64,000 nucleotides of DNA from Lishizhenia sp965656535 (GCA_965656535.1 CBFHKX010000002.1:372001-436000), one strand, 5' to 3'. Shown: positions 18,102 to 27,393, numbered from the stretch's first letter. Made by a program: numbers and translations. The notes: a model not told the origin generated them from the sequence alone.

Positions 18102-19040
18102 ATGTCAGTATTAGTATACGTAAATAGTGAAAACGGCAAATTGGCGAAAAATGCCCTTGAAACCGTAACATATGGAAGTAAAATAGGAGAGGTAACTGTT
18201 GTAACCAACGGAGATGCAGACGAAGCAGTCCTTTCTTCTTTAGGGAAATATGGTGCTTCTAAAGTGTGGGTAGATAAATCCTTTTCTGGAAACGATGCGC
18301 AACAATTAACTAGAATGATAGTAACTGCAGCTGATAAGGTAAGTGCAGATACTATCATTTTTTCTAATGATATAAATGGAAAGGCAGTTGCACCGCGTGT
18401 TTCTGTTAAATTAAAAGCAGGTTTGGTATCCGGCGCAACGGAAATACCAAGTGCTGATGGAACAATTAAAGTAAACGTTTTTTCTGGTAAAGCATTTGGT
18501 CATGTTAAAGTGAATTCTGCTAAAAAAGTAATTGCCGTATTACCAAATTCAATACAACCTGAAGAAACAGGGTCTGAAGCTGCAGTAGAATCTTTTGATG
18601 GAAACGCAGGGACTTCAGTTGTTGCCATTAAGGAAGTTAAAAAACCGGAAGGAAACATTCCCTTACCAGAAGCAGAATTGGTGGTTTCAGCCGGTAGAGG
18701 TTTAAAAGGTCCTGAAAATTGGGGGATTGTAGAAGATCTAGCAAATGCGCTTGGAGCAGCTACAGCTTGTTCCAGACCAGTTTCAGACATTGGTTGGAGA
18801 CCTCACCATGAACACGTAGGACAAACAGGTGTTGCAATTCGTCCAAATTTATACATCGCTGCTGGAATTTCTGGAGCAATTCAACATCTAGCAGGTGTAA
18901 ACGGTTCTAAGGTAATTGTAGTTATAAATACAGATCCAGAAGCACCATTTTTTAAGGCTGCTGACTATGGAATTGTTGGAGATGCTTTTGAAGTATTACC
19001 CAAATTAACTGAAGCAGTACAAAAATTTAAGGCTAACTAG
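18102..19040 (+). CDS. etfA: Electron transfer flavoprotein subunit alpha
   Basis: A 312-residue ETF alpha subunit with the C-terminal FAD domain: SAGRGLKGPENWGIVEDLA, SRPVSDIGWRPHHEHVGQTG, LYIAAGISGAIQHLAG and VVINTDPEAPFFKAADYGIVGD. It heterodimerises with EtfB and binds the redox-active FAD. Only one such FAD motif set is present, as in ordinary (non-bifurcating) ETFs of aerobic fatty and amino acid oxidation. A strong hairpin terminator follows. Confidence 0.95.
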   Translation: MSVLVYVNSENGKLAKNALETVTYGSKIGEVTVVTNGDADEAVLSSLGKYGASKVWVDKSFSGNDAQQLTRMIVTAADKVSADTIIFSNDINGKAVAPRVSVKLKAGLVSGATEIPSADGTIKVNVFSGKAFGHVKVNSAKKVIAVLPNSIQPEETGSEAAVESFDGNAGTSVVAIKEVKKPEGNIPLPEAELVVSAGRGLKGPENWGIVEDLANALGAATACSRPVSDIGWRPHHEHVGQTGVAIRPNLYIAAGISGAIQHLAGVNGSKVIVVINTDPEAPFFKAADYGIVGDAFEVLPKLTEAVQKFKAN

Positions 19041-19081
19041 CCTTATCTTTCACAGATAAATATTATTTTTACATCAAATTA

Positions 19082-19112
19082 TTAGGGAGGCGCAGGCTTC
19101 CCTAATTTTTTA
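19082..19112 (+). terminator. Terminator of etfBA
   Basis: A stem of TTAGGGA with TCCCTAA, extended by three more pairs around a GCAG loop, followed by a T-rich tail. It lies 41 bases past the etfA stop. Confidence 0.85.
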
Positions 19113-19151
19113 TAATTAGTAGGATATTAGGAATTCGGAGTAGCTGGATAC

Positions 19152-19736
19152 ATGGAGAAAATAAAGTTAGAAATTGTTGGTTTATCATACAGTCAAACTC
19201 AATCTGGTGCCTACGCTTTAGTGCTTTCTGAGGTTGATGGACATAGAAGATTGCCCATAATAATTGGTGGTTTTGAGGCGCAGGCAATTGCAATTGAATT
19301 AGAGAAAATGACACCAACACGTCCCTTGACACATGATCTTTTTAAAAATTTTTCAGACTCGTTTTCTATTTCTGTTAAAGAAATTATTATCCACAACCTT
19401 GCCGAAGGTGTTTTCTATTCACGTCTTATTTGTGAGCAAGACGGAAATATATCAGAAATAGATGCGAGAACTTCAGATGCAATAGCATTGGCGGTTCGTT
19501 TTAAATGTCCCGTTTATACATTTGAGAATATTTTAAGTTCTGCAGGTGTTCAACTAGATGATCCTGACACAACAGATGAAGCATTCACCGTAACTGAAAA
19601 AACGGAAGATAAAGCAGCTCAACCACCCCAAATAACGCTAGAGGAGTTAGAGCATAAATTAAGTCAAGCAATTGAAAACGAAGATTACGAACTAGCTTCT
19701 AAACTAAGAGATGAAATTAACAAAAGAACTTCTTAA
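19152..19736 (+). CDS. Bifunctional nuclease family protein with UvrB/UvrC motif
   Basis: A 194-residue protein. Residues 1 to about 135 form a BFN/DUF151 domain (MEKIKLEIVGLSYSQTQSGA, LPIIIGGFEAQAIAIELEK, IDARTSDAIALAVRFKCPVY). Residues about 158-194 form a UVR helical hairpin (LEELEHKLSQAIENEDYELA..LRDEINKR). This two-domain form is common in Bacteroidota. Plant members have nuclease activity in vitro; the bacterial role is unclear. Its end overlaps the start of the transporter gene by 26 bases, implying translational coupling. Confidence 0.85.
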   Translation: MEKIKLEIVGLSYSQTQSGAYALVLSEVDGHRRLPIIIGGFEAQAIAIELEKMTPTRPLTHDLFKNFSDSFSISVKEIIIHNLAEGVFYSRLICEQDGNISEIDARTSDAIALAVRFKCPVYTFENILSSAGVQLDDPDTTDEAFTVTEKTEDKAAQPPQITLEELEHKLSQAIENEDYELASKLRDEINKRTS

Positions 19737-21453
19737 GCAATCATTACTTTTACTGTTTATTTTTCTTTCCACCAGTTCTTTTTCACAAGAGAACAATTCA
19801 AACTTACAGTCTGATTGGTATAGAAGGTTAGATACACTTCAACTAAAGGCTGATTACACTTTTTATAACACAGATACACTTTTAAGTAAAACTAGAAGAG
19901 GGTTTTATAAAAAAGAAGGGAAAAAACTAATCTTTTCTAGCTTAGACTTTTCTCTAGTAAAAGAAACCAATGCTCAATTATCTATTGCAGCGGAAATTCT
20001 CAAAAAAGATACCTTAACTAGAGAAGGTTCTCTAAGCACTTATTTAAGTTCTAAAGCATATATTTTACCTCAACTCGATACAATTTCCTTAACCAAAAAT
20101 AACTTCAGGAAATTATCCTTAAACAAAAGTGGTTATGAAGTAACTTATCAATTAGAAGAATATGCTAAATCTCAGGGTTTTTCTTTTTATTCTTTGTCCA
20201 GAGGTTTGTTAGGCGTGGTAGCTTTGGTTTTACTAGCATTTCTGTTTAGTACAAGTAGAAGAGATATTAACTGGTCTCTTGTTATAAAAGGTTTAGGGCT
20301 ACAAGTGTTTTTGGCAATTTTAATATTAAAAGTTCCTTTTGTTGAAGGATTTTTTGAGTTTTTAGCACGCGGTTTTAGAAAAGTAATTGATTTTTCACAC
20401 GACGGAGCACATTTCTTATTTGGTGATGGTAGTGATATGCCGGGAATGTTAAAAAACTTTGCGTTTTACATCTTGCCATCTGTTGTATTTTTCTCGGCAA
20501 TTTCTAGCTTGCTATATTATTTTGGAATACTTCAAAAGATAGTTAAAGGTATGGCTTGGGTTATGAAAAAGCTCTTAGGTTTAAGCGGTTCAGAATCTGT
20601 TGCTGCTGCTGGGAACGTATTCATTGGTCAAACCGAAGCTCCATTATTGGTTAAGCCTTACTTAAAGCGTATGACAAAATCAGAGCTAATGTGCTTAATG
20701 GTTGGTGGTATGGCAACTATCGCCGGTGGAGTTTTGGCTGCAGTTATCGGTATTTTAGGAGAAGGAGATGCTGTGAAAGAGGTTTTTTATGCCAAACATT
20801 TGTTAGCTGCATCTTTAATGAGTGCTCCGGCAGCAATAGTATTTTCAAAAATACTGGTACCAGAAAAGGAGAAGTTTAGCACAGACTTATCTGTTTCTCA
20901 AGACAGTGTTGGTGTAAATGCGCTAGAAGCAATTACTAATGGTACCACAGACGGATTAAAGCTCGCTGTAAATGTTGGAGCCATGTTATTGGTTTTTGTA
21001 AGTTTAATTGCGCTTGCTAATTATTTATTAGGTCTATTCGGAAATGCTACCGGATTAAATGATATAATTAGTGCAGGAGGTTATTTCAAAGCCCTCTCTT
21101 TTGAAGCAATTACGGGATACTTATTTTCTCCATTGGCCTGGTTAATGGGAGTTGAATGGTACGATGCTATTTTTGTTGGTCAACTTTTAGGAGAAAAAAC
21201 TATTCTGAACGAGTTTATTGCTTATCCGCATATGGGACAAATACAAGACGAGATGTCTTTTAAATCTGTATTAATGAGTACGTATGTTCTGTGTGGATTT
21301 GCAAATATTGCATCTATAGGTATACAAGTGGGAGGTATAGGAATATTAATACCAGAGAGAAAATCTCAACTCGCAAAATTTGGGGTCCGAGCACTAATTG
21401 GAGGAACCCTTGCATGTATGATGACTGCAGTAATTGTTGGTGTACTTTATTAA
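19711..21453 (+). CDS. CNT-family nucleoside transporter with N-terminal extension
   Basis: A 580-residue protein. The C-terminal 410 residues are a NupC-type concentrative nucleoside transporter: AARGFRKVI-like region, YYFGILQKIVKGMAWVM, the GNVFIGQTEAPLLVKPYL motif, GGMATIAGGVLAAVIGIL, FVGQLLGEKTILNEF. Ahead of it is a signal-like segment (residues 8-25, ending SFSQ) and about 130 polar residues of unknown fold, so the N-terminal part is probably periplasmic. It should import nucleosides with protons or sodium. The start ATG lies inside the upstream gene. Confidence 0.88.
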   Translation: MKLTKELLKQSLLLLFIFLSTSSFSQENNSNLQSDWYRRLDTLQLKADYTFYNTDTLLSKTRRGFYKKEGKKLIFSSLDFSLVKETNAQLSIAAEILKKDTLTREGSLSTYLSSKAYILPQLDTISLTKNNFRKLSLNKSGYEVTYQLEEYAKSQGFSFYSLSRGLLGVVALVLLAFLFSTSRRDINWSLVIKGLGLQVFLAILILKVPFVEGFFEFLARGFRKVIDFSHDGAHFLFGDGSDMPGMLKNFAFYILPSVVFFSAISSLLYYFGILQKIVKGMAWVMKKLLGLSGSESVAAAGNVFIGQTEAPLLVKPYLKRMTKSELMCLMVGGMATIAGGVLAAVIGILGEGDAVKEVFYAKHLLAASLMSAPAAIVFSKILVPEKEKFSTDLSVSQDSVGVNALEAITNGTTDGLKLAVNVGAMLLVFVSLIALANYLLGLFGNATGLNDIISAGGYFKALSFEAITGYLFSPLAWLMGVEWYDAIFVGQLLGEKTILNEFIAYPHMGQIQDEMSFKSVLMSTYVLCGFANIASIGIQVGGIGILIPERKSQLAKFGVRALIGGTLACMMTAVIVGVLY

Positions 21454-21464
21454 ATCAATTTTAT

Positions 21465-22292
21465 ATGGTTTCAGGAAAAGCGTTTAAAATGAATGTTCAA
21501 TGGGGAGAGCAGGTAGATTATACCCTAAATCTTCACGAGGAATTTACGCAAAAAGTGAATTCTATTTCTATGAATAATTTCTTAGGAAAACCTATTCAAT
21601 TACGGTTTGATGGAGTGATAAAATGCGTTTCCTGTGATAAGCAAATAAAGAAGTCTTTTCAACAAGGTTTCTGCTGGGATTGTTTTAACTCTGCACCAGA
21701 AGCTGCTGTTTGTATAATGAAGCCAGAATTATGTACGGCTCATATAGATGGTGGAGTAGAATCAAAATGTAAAAATCATAACCGCGATCAAATTGTTTAC
21801 TTAACATCATCAGACGTTATTAAGGTAGGCGTTACAGGAGATAGTATTCAGAATTATCAAGATGGAGATGTTTTACCACGTTGGATAGATCAAGGCGCAA
21901 CAGCCGGAATTGTTTTAGCCGTTTGTCCTAATCGATACGAAGCCGGTAGATTAGAAGTTGCCTTAAAAAGTGCTTTTGCCGATAAGATGAACTGGCGCAA
22001 AATGCTTAAAAATGAAATTGATGAAAATATCGATTTAGAAGAAAAGAAATGGGAGCTTGAAGAAACCTTGCCGTCTGATTTAACACAATATTTCTCTGAT
22101 CATGAGAAAGCAGCGTATATCAACTACCCTGTGCTAGATTTTCCAACAAAATTAAAGAGTTTAAGCTTTGATAAGGAGCCTATAATAGAAGGTGTACTTC
22201 AAGGAATAAAAGGTCAATATCTCTTGTTAGATAATAATAGAGTACTTAATATAAGAAAGCATACAGGCTATATTCTTGACTTTGAAGGGTAG
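21465..22292 (+). CDS. DUF2797 family zinc-binding protein
   Basis: From ATG 21465 the product is 275 residues (a second ATG at 21489 is possible). It carries a zinc-ribbon-like pair CVSC (54-57) and CWDC (70-73), further cysteines in CIMKPELC, and the conserved VYLTSSDVIKVGVT and RWIDQGATAG motifs, followed by a NWRKML segment. The KVG-x-T stretch resembles GIY-YIG-like folds but no nuclease residue set is evident. Function is unknown. It follows the transporter stop by 11 bases and is probably on the same transcript. Confidence 0.8.
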   Translation: MVSGKAFKMNVQWGEQVDYTLNLHEEFTQKVNSISMNNFLGKPIQLRFDGVIKCVSCDKQIKKSFQQGFCWDCFNSAPEAAVCIMKPELCTAHIDGGVESKCKNHNRDQIVYLTSSDVIKVGVTGDSIQNYQDGDVLPRWIDQGATAGIVLAVCPNRYEAGRLEVALKSAFADKMNWRKMLKNEIDENIDLEEKKWELEETLPSDLTQYFSDHEKAAYINYPVLDFPTKLKSLSFDKEPIIEGVLQGIKGQYLLLDNNRVLNIRKHTGYILDFEG

Positions 22293-22296
22293 AAAA

Positions 22297-22332
22297 ACTT
22301 ACCCGCTTGTTTGAAAAAAAAAACGGGTAAGT
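22297..22332. terminator. Hairpin between convergent genes
   Basis: A perfect 9-base repeat ACTTACCCG / CGGGTAAGT encloses an A-rich 18-base loop between the convergent DUF2797 and NAD(P)-binding genes. A T tract is absent on the plus strand; on the minus strand the T run is in the loop. It probably acts as a shared 3-prime end structure. Confidence 0.5.
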
Positions 22333-22343
22333 AATGTTAGGAG

Positions 22344-22979
22344 TTAGTAGCTTACAAAGGGCATTTGCTTTATAAATTGATCATTTTCTACCTGTTTTAG
22401 TATAAAATCTGCCAGATCTGCTCTAGCAATTTTAGTTCCTGCGTTAACACCTACCCAACCAATTTTATATTCTCCTAGTTTTTTATCATCTGTAAGTCTC
22501 GGTCCGCGCACTATAACCCAGTCTAACTGACTTTTTTCTAATACTTTATGATGTTCAATTGCATCATTGAGCATCTTTGAAAACGCTACTTTCATTATAA
22601 AACGAATCGTTTTATCAATAAATTTAGGTTCATCTTTTTCCGGAAACGGCAATCCTCCGCCAGATAAAGAAACTATTTTTTTAAGCTGATTTGCTTCCAT
22701 TGAATTTATAATATTCTTTGTACCGTTGGTCTGTAAATAAGCCGGAGAATCTTTTACATGTCCAAATAAGCTCACAACTAAGTCGCAATTTTTTACAGTA
22801 GTTTCTACATCCTCTTGGTTTAAAACATCTCCTTTGACTACGGATAATTTGTCATTTTTATCTTTTAATTTATCAGGATTTCTTACGAGTGCTTTAACCT
22901 CATAACCTGCTTCTAGCGCAAGTTTAAGAAAGTGATTACCTGTCTTACCAGTTGCTCCAAATAATGCTATTTTTTTCAT
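22344..22979 (-). CDS. NAD(P)-binding SDR/NmrA-like oxidoreductase
   Basis: From ATG 22979 the product is 211 residues with an N-terminal Rossmann motif GATGKTGNHF at 7-16, a VVKGDVLN segment, SLSGGG after the central strand and DWVIVRGPRL. It belongs to the NAD(P)H-binding atypical SDR family, often used as redox sensor or quinone/flavin-like reductase. A start 36 bases upstream would add a non-homologous leader. It is divergent from an HxlR regulator, a frequent pairing in which the regulator controls the reductase. Confidence 0.82.
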   Translation of the reverse strand: MKKIALFGATGKTGNHFLKLALEAGYEVKALVRNPDKLKDKNDKLSVVKGDVLNQEDVETTVKNCDLVVSLFGHVKDSPAYLQTNGTKNIINSMEANQLKKIVSLSGGGLPFPEKDEPKFIDKTIRFIMKVAFSKMLNDAIEHHKVLEKSQLDWVIVRGPRLTDDKKLGEYKIGWVGVNAGTKIARADLADFILKQVENDQFIKQMPFVSY

Positions 22980-23027
22980 CTTTATATTTTTCAAGTCCTT
23001 CAAATTTAAGTACATTCGACTTTAAAT

Positions 23028-23050
23028 AGGGTTAAGAATACACTAACCTT
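23028..23050. promoter_or_regulatory. Candidate operator for the HxlR regulator
   Basis: An imperfect inverted repeat, AGGGTTA and TAACCTT separated by nine bases, lies in the 80-base gap between the divergent reductase and HxlR genes, just ahead of the regulator start. HxlR dimers bind such dyads. Assignment is by position only. Confidence 0.4.
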
Positions 23051-23059
23051 TTGGTTTGT

Positions 23060-23392
23060 ATGGAGAATAAAAAAATAGAGGTAACGGCGCGCTGTCCAAT
23101 AAGAACATCGTTAGAATTAATTGGTGGAAAATGGAAACTACTAATTCTACAACAGTTAATAAGTAATAAACCACTGCGCTTAAGTGCTTTAGCTGGTCTT
23201 ATTCCGGATATTAGTCAGAAAATGCTAATTCAAGAACTAAAAACATTAACTGATAGCGAACTTGTAAAGCGAGAGGATTTTAAAGAAGCTCCACCAAGAG
23301 TAGAATATTCAATAACAAAAAAAGGATTGAAAGTTCAACCCTTAATTAAAGAACTTATTCTGTTTGCTAAACTATATGAGGTAGAATTGTAG
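23060..23392 (+). CDS. HxlR family transcriptional regulator
   Basis: A 110-residue winged-helix regulator. The conserved Cys is in RCPIRTSLELIGGKWKLLIL, followed by LRLSALAGLIPDISQKMLIQ (recognition region) and the wing VEYSITKKG. HxlR proteins sense electrophiles or oxidants, often through that Cys, and usually control an adjacent reductase. The ATG at 23060 follows a TTG three codons earlier; ATG was preferred. It probably regulates the divergent NAD(P)-binding gene and itself. Confidence 0.88.
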   Translation: MENKKIEVTARCPIRTSLELIGGKWKLLILQQLISNKPLRLSALAGLIPDISQKMLIQELKTLTDSELVKREDFKEAPPRVEYSITKKGLKVQPLIKELILFAKLYEVEL

Positions 23393-23523
23393 GTGCAGAT
23401 TGCAAGAAATAGAATGATTCTACCGCCTCAAGTATACTATTTCTTTTATCAGAATAAAATTAATTTGTGTGCCTACCACAACACTTTTTTCTATTAATAT
23501 ATTAGCAGAAAAAGATTTAATCG

Positions 23524-23531
23524 TACCTTTA
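23524..23531 (+). promoter_or_regulatory. Candidate -7 box for the Kelch gene
   Basis: TACCTTTA, one mismatch from TAnnTTTG, ends only 4 bases before the ATG. If used, transcription would start at or next to the start codon. Confidence 0.4.
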
Positions 23532-23535
23532 TTTT

Positions 23536-24837
23536 ATGAAGCTTTTGTTGTTTTTACAATTCATCTTAATCCCACACTTATTTTTTTCACAGGAAGGTTG
23601 GGAATGGACAGTTTTAGACACAATGCCTAAAGCAACTTCAAACAATGCCGTTTGTGCTGCTCGTGTAGGAAACAATAGATATGTATACAGTTTTACAGGA
23701 ATAGATACTTCTAAGCTTTATTCGGGAATTCATCTTCATACCTATAAATACGATGTGAATAATAATACCTGGGAAACTTTGGCAGATGTTCCTGATACAC
23801 TTGGTAAAATTGCAGCTGGTGCAAGTTACGTAAATGATAGGATATATGTAATTGGAGGCTACCATGTGTTGCAAAATGGTACTGAAGTTTCTTCAAATAA
23901 AGTACATGTTTTTAATGCAGCTACAGACACTTGGGAAGCTGATGCAAATCCACTCCCAATTCCAATAGATGACCATGTACAAGCTGTATGGCGAGACAGT
24001 TTAATCTACGTAGTTACCGGTTGGAGTAATACTGGTAATGTACCCAATGTACAACTTTTCAATCCATTATTAAATAGCTGGACACTTGCAACAGAAGTGC
24101 CTAATAGTAATACGTTTAGATCGTTTGGGGCTTCGGGTTATATTTTGGGCGACACTATTTATTACCATGGAGGAGTTTCTGGTATTTCTAATTTCGTAGC
24201 AAGAAGATACTTCAGAAAAGGAGTAATCAATCCGAATAATCCAACTGAAATTAGCTGGACACTAGAAGATGATGCTCCCGGAGAAGCAGGTTATAGATCT
24301 GCATGCGCAGGTACTCAAAATACTATTTTTTGGGTAGGTGGAGCAAGTGTTGGTTATAATTATGACGGTGTAGCTTACAACGGAACTGGTGGAGTAGAAC
24401 CCGAATCTCGCATTTTAATGTATAATACAGAAACATCAACCTTTACAAATTTCACAAACGCTCCTTTTGAAGTAATGGACTTAAGAGGAATCGCATCTAT
24501 TGGAGGAGGTTCTTGGATTATAGCAGGAGGTATGGACACCTCTCAAACCGTAAGTAACAGAACATTTTTATTATTCAATGAAGCCCTGTCTAACATTAAT
24601 GAAATAACGCAACCACCTTTTTTTGAAGTGAGTGTAGAAGGAAATCAGTTTTTAGTAAGAACTGAATTTGCTGGAGAAGTAAGCGTATATGATATACAAG
24701 GAAGTTTACTGTTTGAAAAAAGAAAATTGTTAGCAGACTTAAAGATTGATAAAGCCTACTTAAAGGCTAATATGCTAATTTTTATTTTTAATGATGGTTC
24801 TAATGTTCCAGTTTTTCAAAAAATTGTAGCTCCTTAG
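23536..24837 (+). CDS. Secreted Kelch-repeat protein
   Basis: A 433-residue protein with a signal peptide (about 1-18, ending LFFSQ). Kelch-type blades are seen as IYVIGGYHVLQNG, IYVVTGWSN, IYYHGGVSG, IFWVGGAS and WIIAGGMDT with intervening W residues, giving a beta-propeller of about five to six blades. The last 80 residues (EVSVYDIQGSLLFEKRKLLA, then QKIVAP) resemble a weak type A T9SS sorting domain, so it may be exported to the surface. Binding partner unknown. Confidence 0.78.
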   Translation: MKLLLFLQFILIPHLFFSQEGWEWTVLDTMPKATSNNAVCAARVGNNRYVYSFTGIDTSKLYSGIHLHTYKYDVNNNTWETLADVPDTLGKIAAGASYVNDRIYVIGGYHVLQNGTEVSSNKVHVFNAATDTWEADANPLPIPIDDHVQAVWRDSLIYVVTGWSNTGNVPNVQLFNPLLNSWTLATEVPNSNTFRSFGASGYILGDTIYYHGGVSGISNFVARRYFRKGVINPNNPTEISWTLEDDAPGEAGYRSACAGTQNTIFWVGGASVGYNYDGVAYNGTGGVEPESRILMYNTETSTFTNFTNAPFEVMDLRGIASIGGGSWIIAGGMDTSQTVSNRTFLLFNEALSNINEITQPPFFEVSVEGNQFLVRTEFAGEVSVYDIQGSLLFEKRKLLADLKIDKAYLKANMLIFIFNDGSNVPVFQKIVAP

Positions 24838-24858
24838 TAATTTGAGCAGACGCACAGA

Positions 24859-26955
24859 ATGAATACTTTACTTCAAACCCCAATAGAATATTTAAAAGGC
24901 GTTGGTCCGCAAAGAGCGCAGCTTTTAAAAAAGGAGGCAAGAATATTTACCTATGCTGATTTATTACATTATTATCCATTTCGATATGTAGATAGATCGC
25001 ATTTTCACAAAGTCAATCAATTAGCTACTTTAGAAGGTTACGCTCAACTTAAAGGAAATATTATTAGTGTAAATGAAGCAGGTACAGGCAGAGCAAAACG
25101 GTTAACTGCCAAATTCGGAGATGAAACAGGTGTGATTGATCTAGTTTGGTTTAAAGGAGCGAATTGGATAAAGAAAAAACTTACACCTGGAGTAACGTTA
25201 ATCGTTTATGGTAAAGCAAAAAAGTATGGTGCTAACTGGAATATCTCTCATCCAGAATTAGAATTTGAACTACAAACAGCTGGAGAGTCTAAATTTCAAC
25301 CTGTCTATCGTTCGGGTGAGTTATTGTCAGCCAAAGGATTTAATGCTAAAGGATTTGCAAAGCTAACAGCTAATTTAGTGCCTCAGATAAAAGGTAAAAT
25401 ATCAGAAAATTTACCGTTAACTGTTTTACGCAAATATGGTTTGATTTCCAAAGAAGAAGCTTTAATTAATATACACTTACCTCTATCTACGGATCTTGCT
25501 AAACGCGCTCAATTTAGACTAAAGTTCGAAGAGTTGTTCTTTTTGCAGCTAGAGCTTTTGATGCGTAAACAAATTGCTGCTGCTAAAAATGTAGGGTATG
25601 CTTTTGAAGAAGTTGGAGACGTATTTACAACGTTTTATGAACACCATATTCCGTTTGAATTAACTGGAGCTCAAAAAAGAGTGCTCAAAGAGATACGTGC
25701 AGATGTAAAGCAACCCGTTCAAATGAACAGATTATTACAAGGAGATGTAGGTTCTGGTAAAACCTTAGTAGCTTTACTTTCTATGCTATTTGCCGTTGGA
25801 AATGGTTTTCAGGCTGCATTAATGGCTCCAACTGAAATTTTAGCAATCCAGCACTACGAAGGTATTTCAGAGCTTCTAGAAAAAATGGATGTAAAAGTTG
25901 CTCTCTTAACAGGTTCTACAAAAACAAAAGCAAGAAGAGAATTACATGAAGGTTTAGAAAGTGGTGAAATAGATATTTTAATCGGAACACATGCATTGAT
26001 AGAGCCAAAAGTAAAATTTAAAAACTTGGGTATTGCTGTTATAGATGAACAACACCGATTTGGAGTAGCACAACGCGCTAAATTACAAAAGAAAAATATT
26101 CATCCTCCGCATGTTTTGGTTATGACAGCAACTCCAATTCCTAGAACACTAGCAATGACCTTTTATGGAGATTTAGATGTAAGTGTTATTGACGAATTAC
26201 CACCAGGAAGAAAACCGATAGAAACACAGCACAGATATGAGAAATCTAGGCCTTTGGTTTGGAAATTTATGAAAGACCAAATTACAAAAGGCAGACAAAT
26301 TTATGTTGTATATCCTTTAATTGAAGAGTCAGAATCTATGGATTACCTTAACTTAATGGATGGTTATGAATCAATTATGCGCTCTTTTCCAAGGCCTGAG
26401 TATCAAATAAGCATAGTGCATGGTAAAATGAAACCAGAAGACAAAGAGTATGAAATGCGTAGGTTTGTAAATGGCGAAACGCAAATAATGGTTGCAACTA
26501 CCGTTATTGAAGTGGGTGTAAACGTACCGAATGCCAGTATGATGATCATAGAAAGTGCAGAAAGATTTGGTTTGAGTCAACTACACCAGTTACGAGGTAG
26601 AGTAGGGCGTGGAGCAGAAAAATCTTATTGTACTTTAATGACTGGTAATAAATTATCCAAAGAAGGGAAAAGGCGCTTAGAAACCATGGTTGAAACAAAT
26701 GATGGTTTTAAAATATCTGAGGTAGATCTAGAATTACGTGGTCCTGGAGATATCATGGGAACCCAACAAAGTGGATTATTAGAATTAGCAATTGCAGATT
26801 TGGCAACCGATGGTCAGATAGTTGGAATAGCCCGAGAATGTGCAAGAGATATTTTGAAAAATGATCCAAAACTAGCCAATACACATCACCATGCTATTAG
26901 AGATAAGTTAAGAAGAATCTTAAAATCGAAGCCAAATTGGGGAAAGATTGCTTAA
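24859..26955 (+). CDS. recG: ATP-dependent DNA helicase RecG
   Basis: A 698-residue RecG that reverses stalled forks and processes recombination junctions. The N-terminal wedge/OB region (about 1-230) has YLKGVGPQRAQLLKKE and the AQLKGNIISV strand. Helicase motifs follow: GDVGSGKTLVA (motif I), GTHALIEPKV, DEQHRFGVAQR (motif II as DEQH), TATPIPRTLAM (motif III), STMVATTVIEVGVNVPNA-like motif V and QLRGRVGRG (motif VI), ending with the RecG-specific GDIMGTQQSG. Complete and full length. Confidence 0.97.
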   Translation: MNTLLQTPIEYLKGVGPQRAQLLKKEARIFTYADLLHYYPFRYVDRSHFHKVNQLATLEGYAQLKGNIISVNEAGTGRAKRLTAKFGDETGVIDLVWFKGANWIKKKLTPGVTLIVYGKAKKYGANWNISHPELEFELQTAGESKFQPVYRSGELLSAKGFNAKGFAKLTANLVPQIKGKISENLPLTVLRKYGLISKEEALINIHLPLSTDLAKRAQFRLKFEELFFLQLELLMRKQIAAAKNVGYAFEEVGDVFTTFYEHHIPFELTGAQKRVLKEIRADVKQPVQMNRLLQGDVGSGKTLVALLSMLFAVGNGFQAALMAPTEILAIQHYEGISELLEKMDVKVALLTGSTKTKARRELHEGLESGEIDILIGTHALIEPKVKFKNLGIAVIDEQHRFGVAQRAKLQKKNIHPPHVLVMTATPIPRTLAMTFYGDLDVSVIDELPPGRKPIETQHRYEKSRPLVWKFMKDQITKGRQIYVVYPLIEESESMDYLNLMDGYESIMRSFPRPEYQISIVHGKMKPEDKEYEMRRFVNGETQIMVATTVIEVGVNVPNASMMIIESAERFGLSQLHQLRGRVGRGAEKSYCTLMTGNKLSKEGKRRLETMVETNDGFKISEVDLELRGPGDIMGTQQSGLLELAIADLATDGQIVGIARECARDILKNDPKLANTHHHAIRDKLRRILKSKPNWGKIA

Positions 26956-26964
26956 CTTGGACCC

Positions 26965-27297
26965 ATGAAAGAAATAGTAATCGCAGTTTTATTGTGTTTT
27001 TCGGCACATGTTAGCGCACAGTTATCTGGAGATTTAATAACTTCTGGTAGAAAATGTTTAACAGATACAGATTTTACTATATTGGCATCAAAAACGGGGG
27101 TAGTTAAATATATTCTTAGTGTAGACAATACAGGTAAAGTAGTTTCGGCTACCTTAATGAAGTCAGAATCTACCGTATCTAGCACTCCATCATTAATTAA
27201 GTCTAGAAATTATGTTTCAAACTTAACATTTGAACCGGGTACAAAATATCCGAAGTATCACGAAGTTAAAGTGCTGCTTCACTTGAGAAAAGAGTAA
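26965..27297 (+). CDS. Small secreted TonB-C-like protein
   Basis: A 110-residue protein with a signal peptide (about 1-19, ending VSAQ). The mature part has KYILSVDNTGKVVSATLMKS and a C-terminal FEPGTKYPKYHEVKVLLHL, similar in pattern to the C-terminal fold of TonB-like proteins and to small secreted proteins of Bacteroidota, but without a membrane anchor or proline linker. It starts 9 bases after recG. Function unknown. Confidence 0.6.
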   Translation: MKEIVIAVLLCFSAHVSAQLSGDLITSGRKCLTDTDFTILASKTGVVKYILSVDNTGKVVSATLMKSESTVSSTPSLIKSRNYVSNLTFEPGTKYPKYHEVKVLLHLRKE

Positions 27298-27368
27298 TGT
27301 AATACAAGTTTGTTCCGTATTCTAATTATTGCTTAAACCAGTAAATGAATTCTAGCAAAATAATTTCT

Positions 27369-27376
27369 TATTTTTG
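27369..27376 (+). promoter_or_regulatory. Candidate -7 box for psd
   Basis: TATTTTTG matches TAnnTTTG exactly, 18 bases before the psd ATG. The -33 element is unclear. Confidence 0.5.
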
Positions 27377-27393
27377 CGCCATTAATTTTTCGC

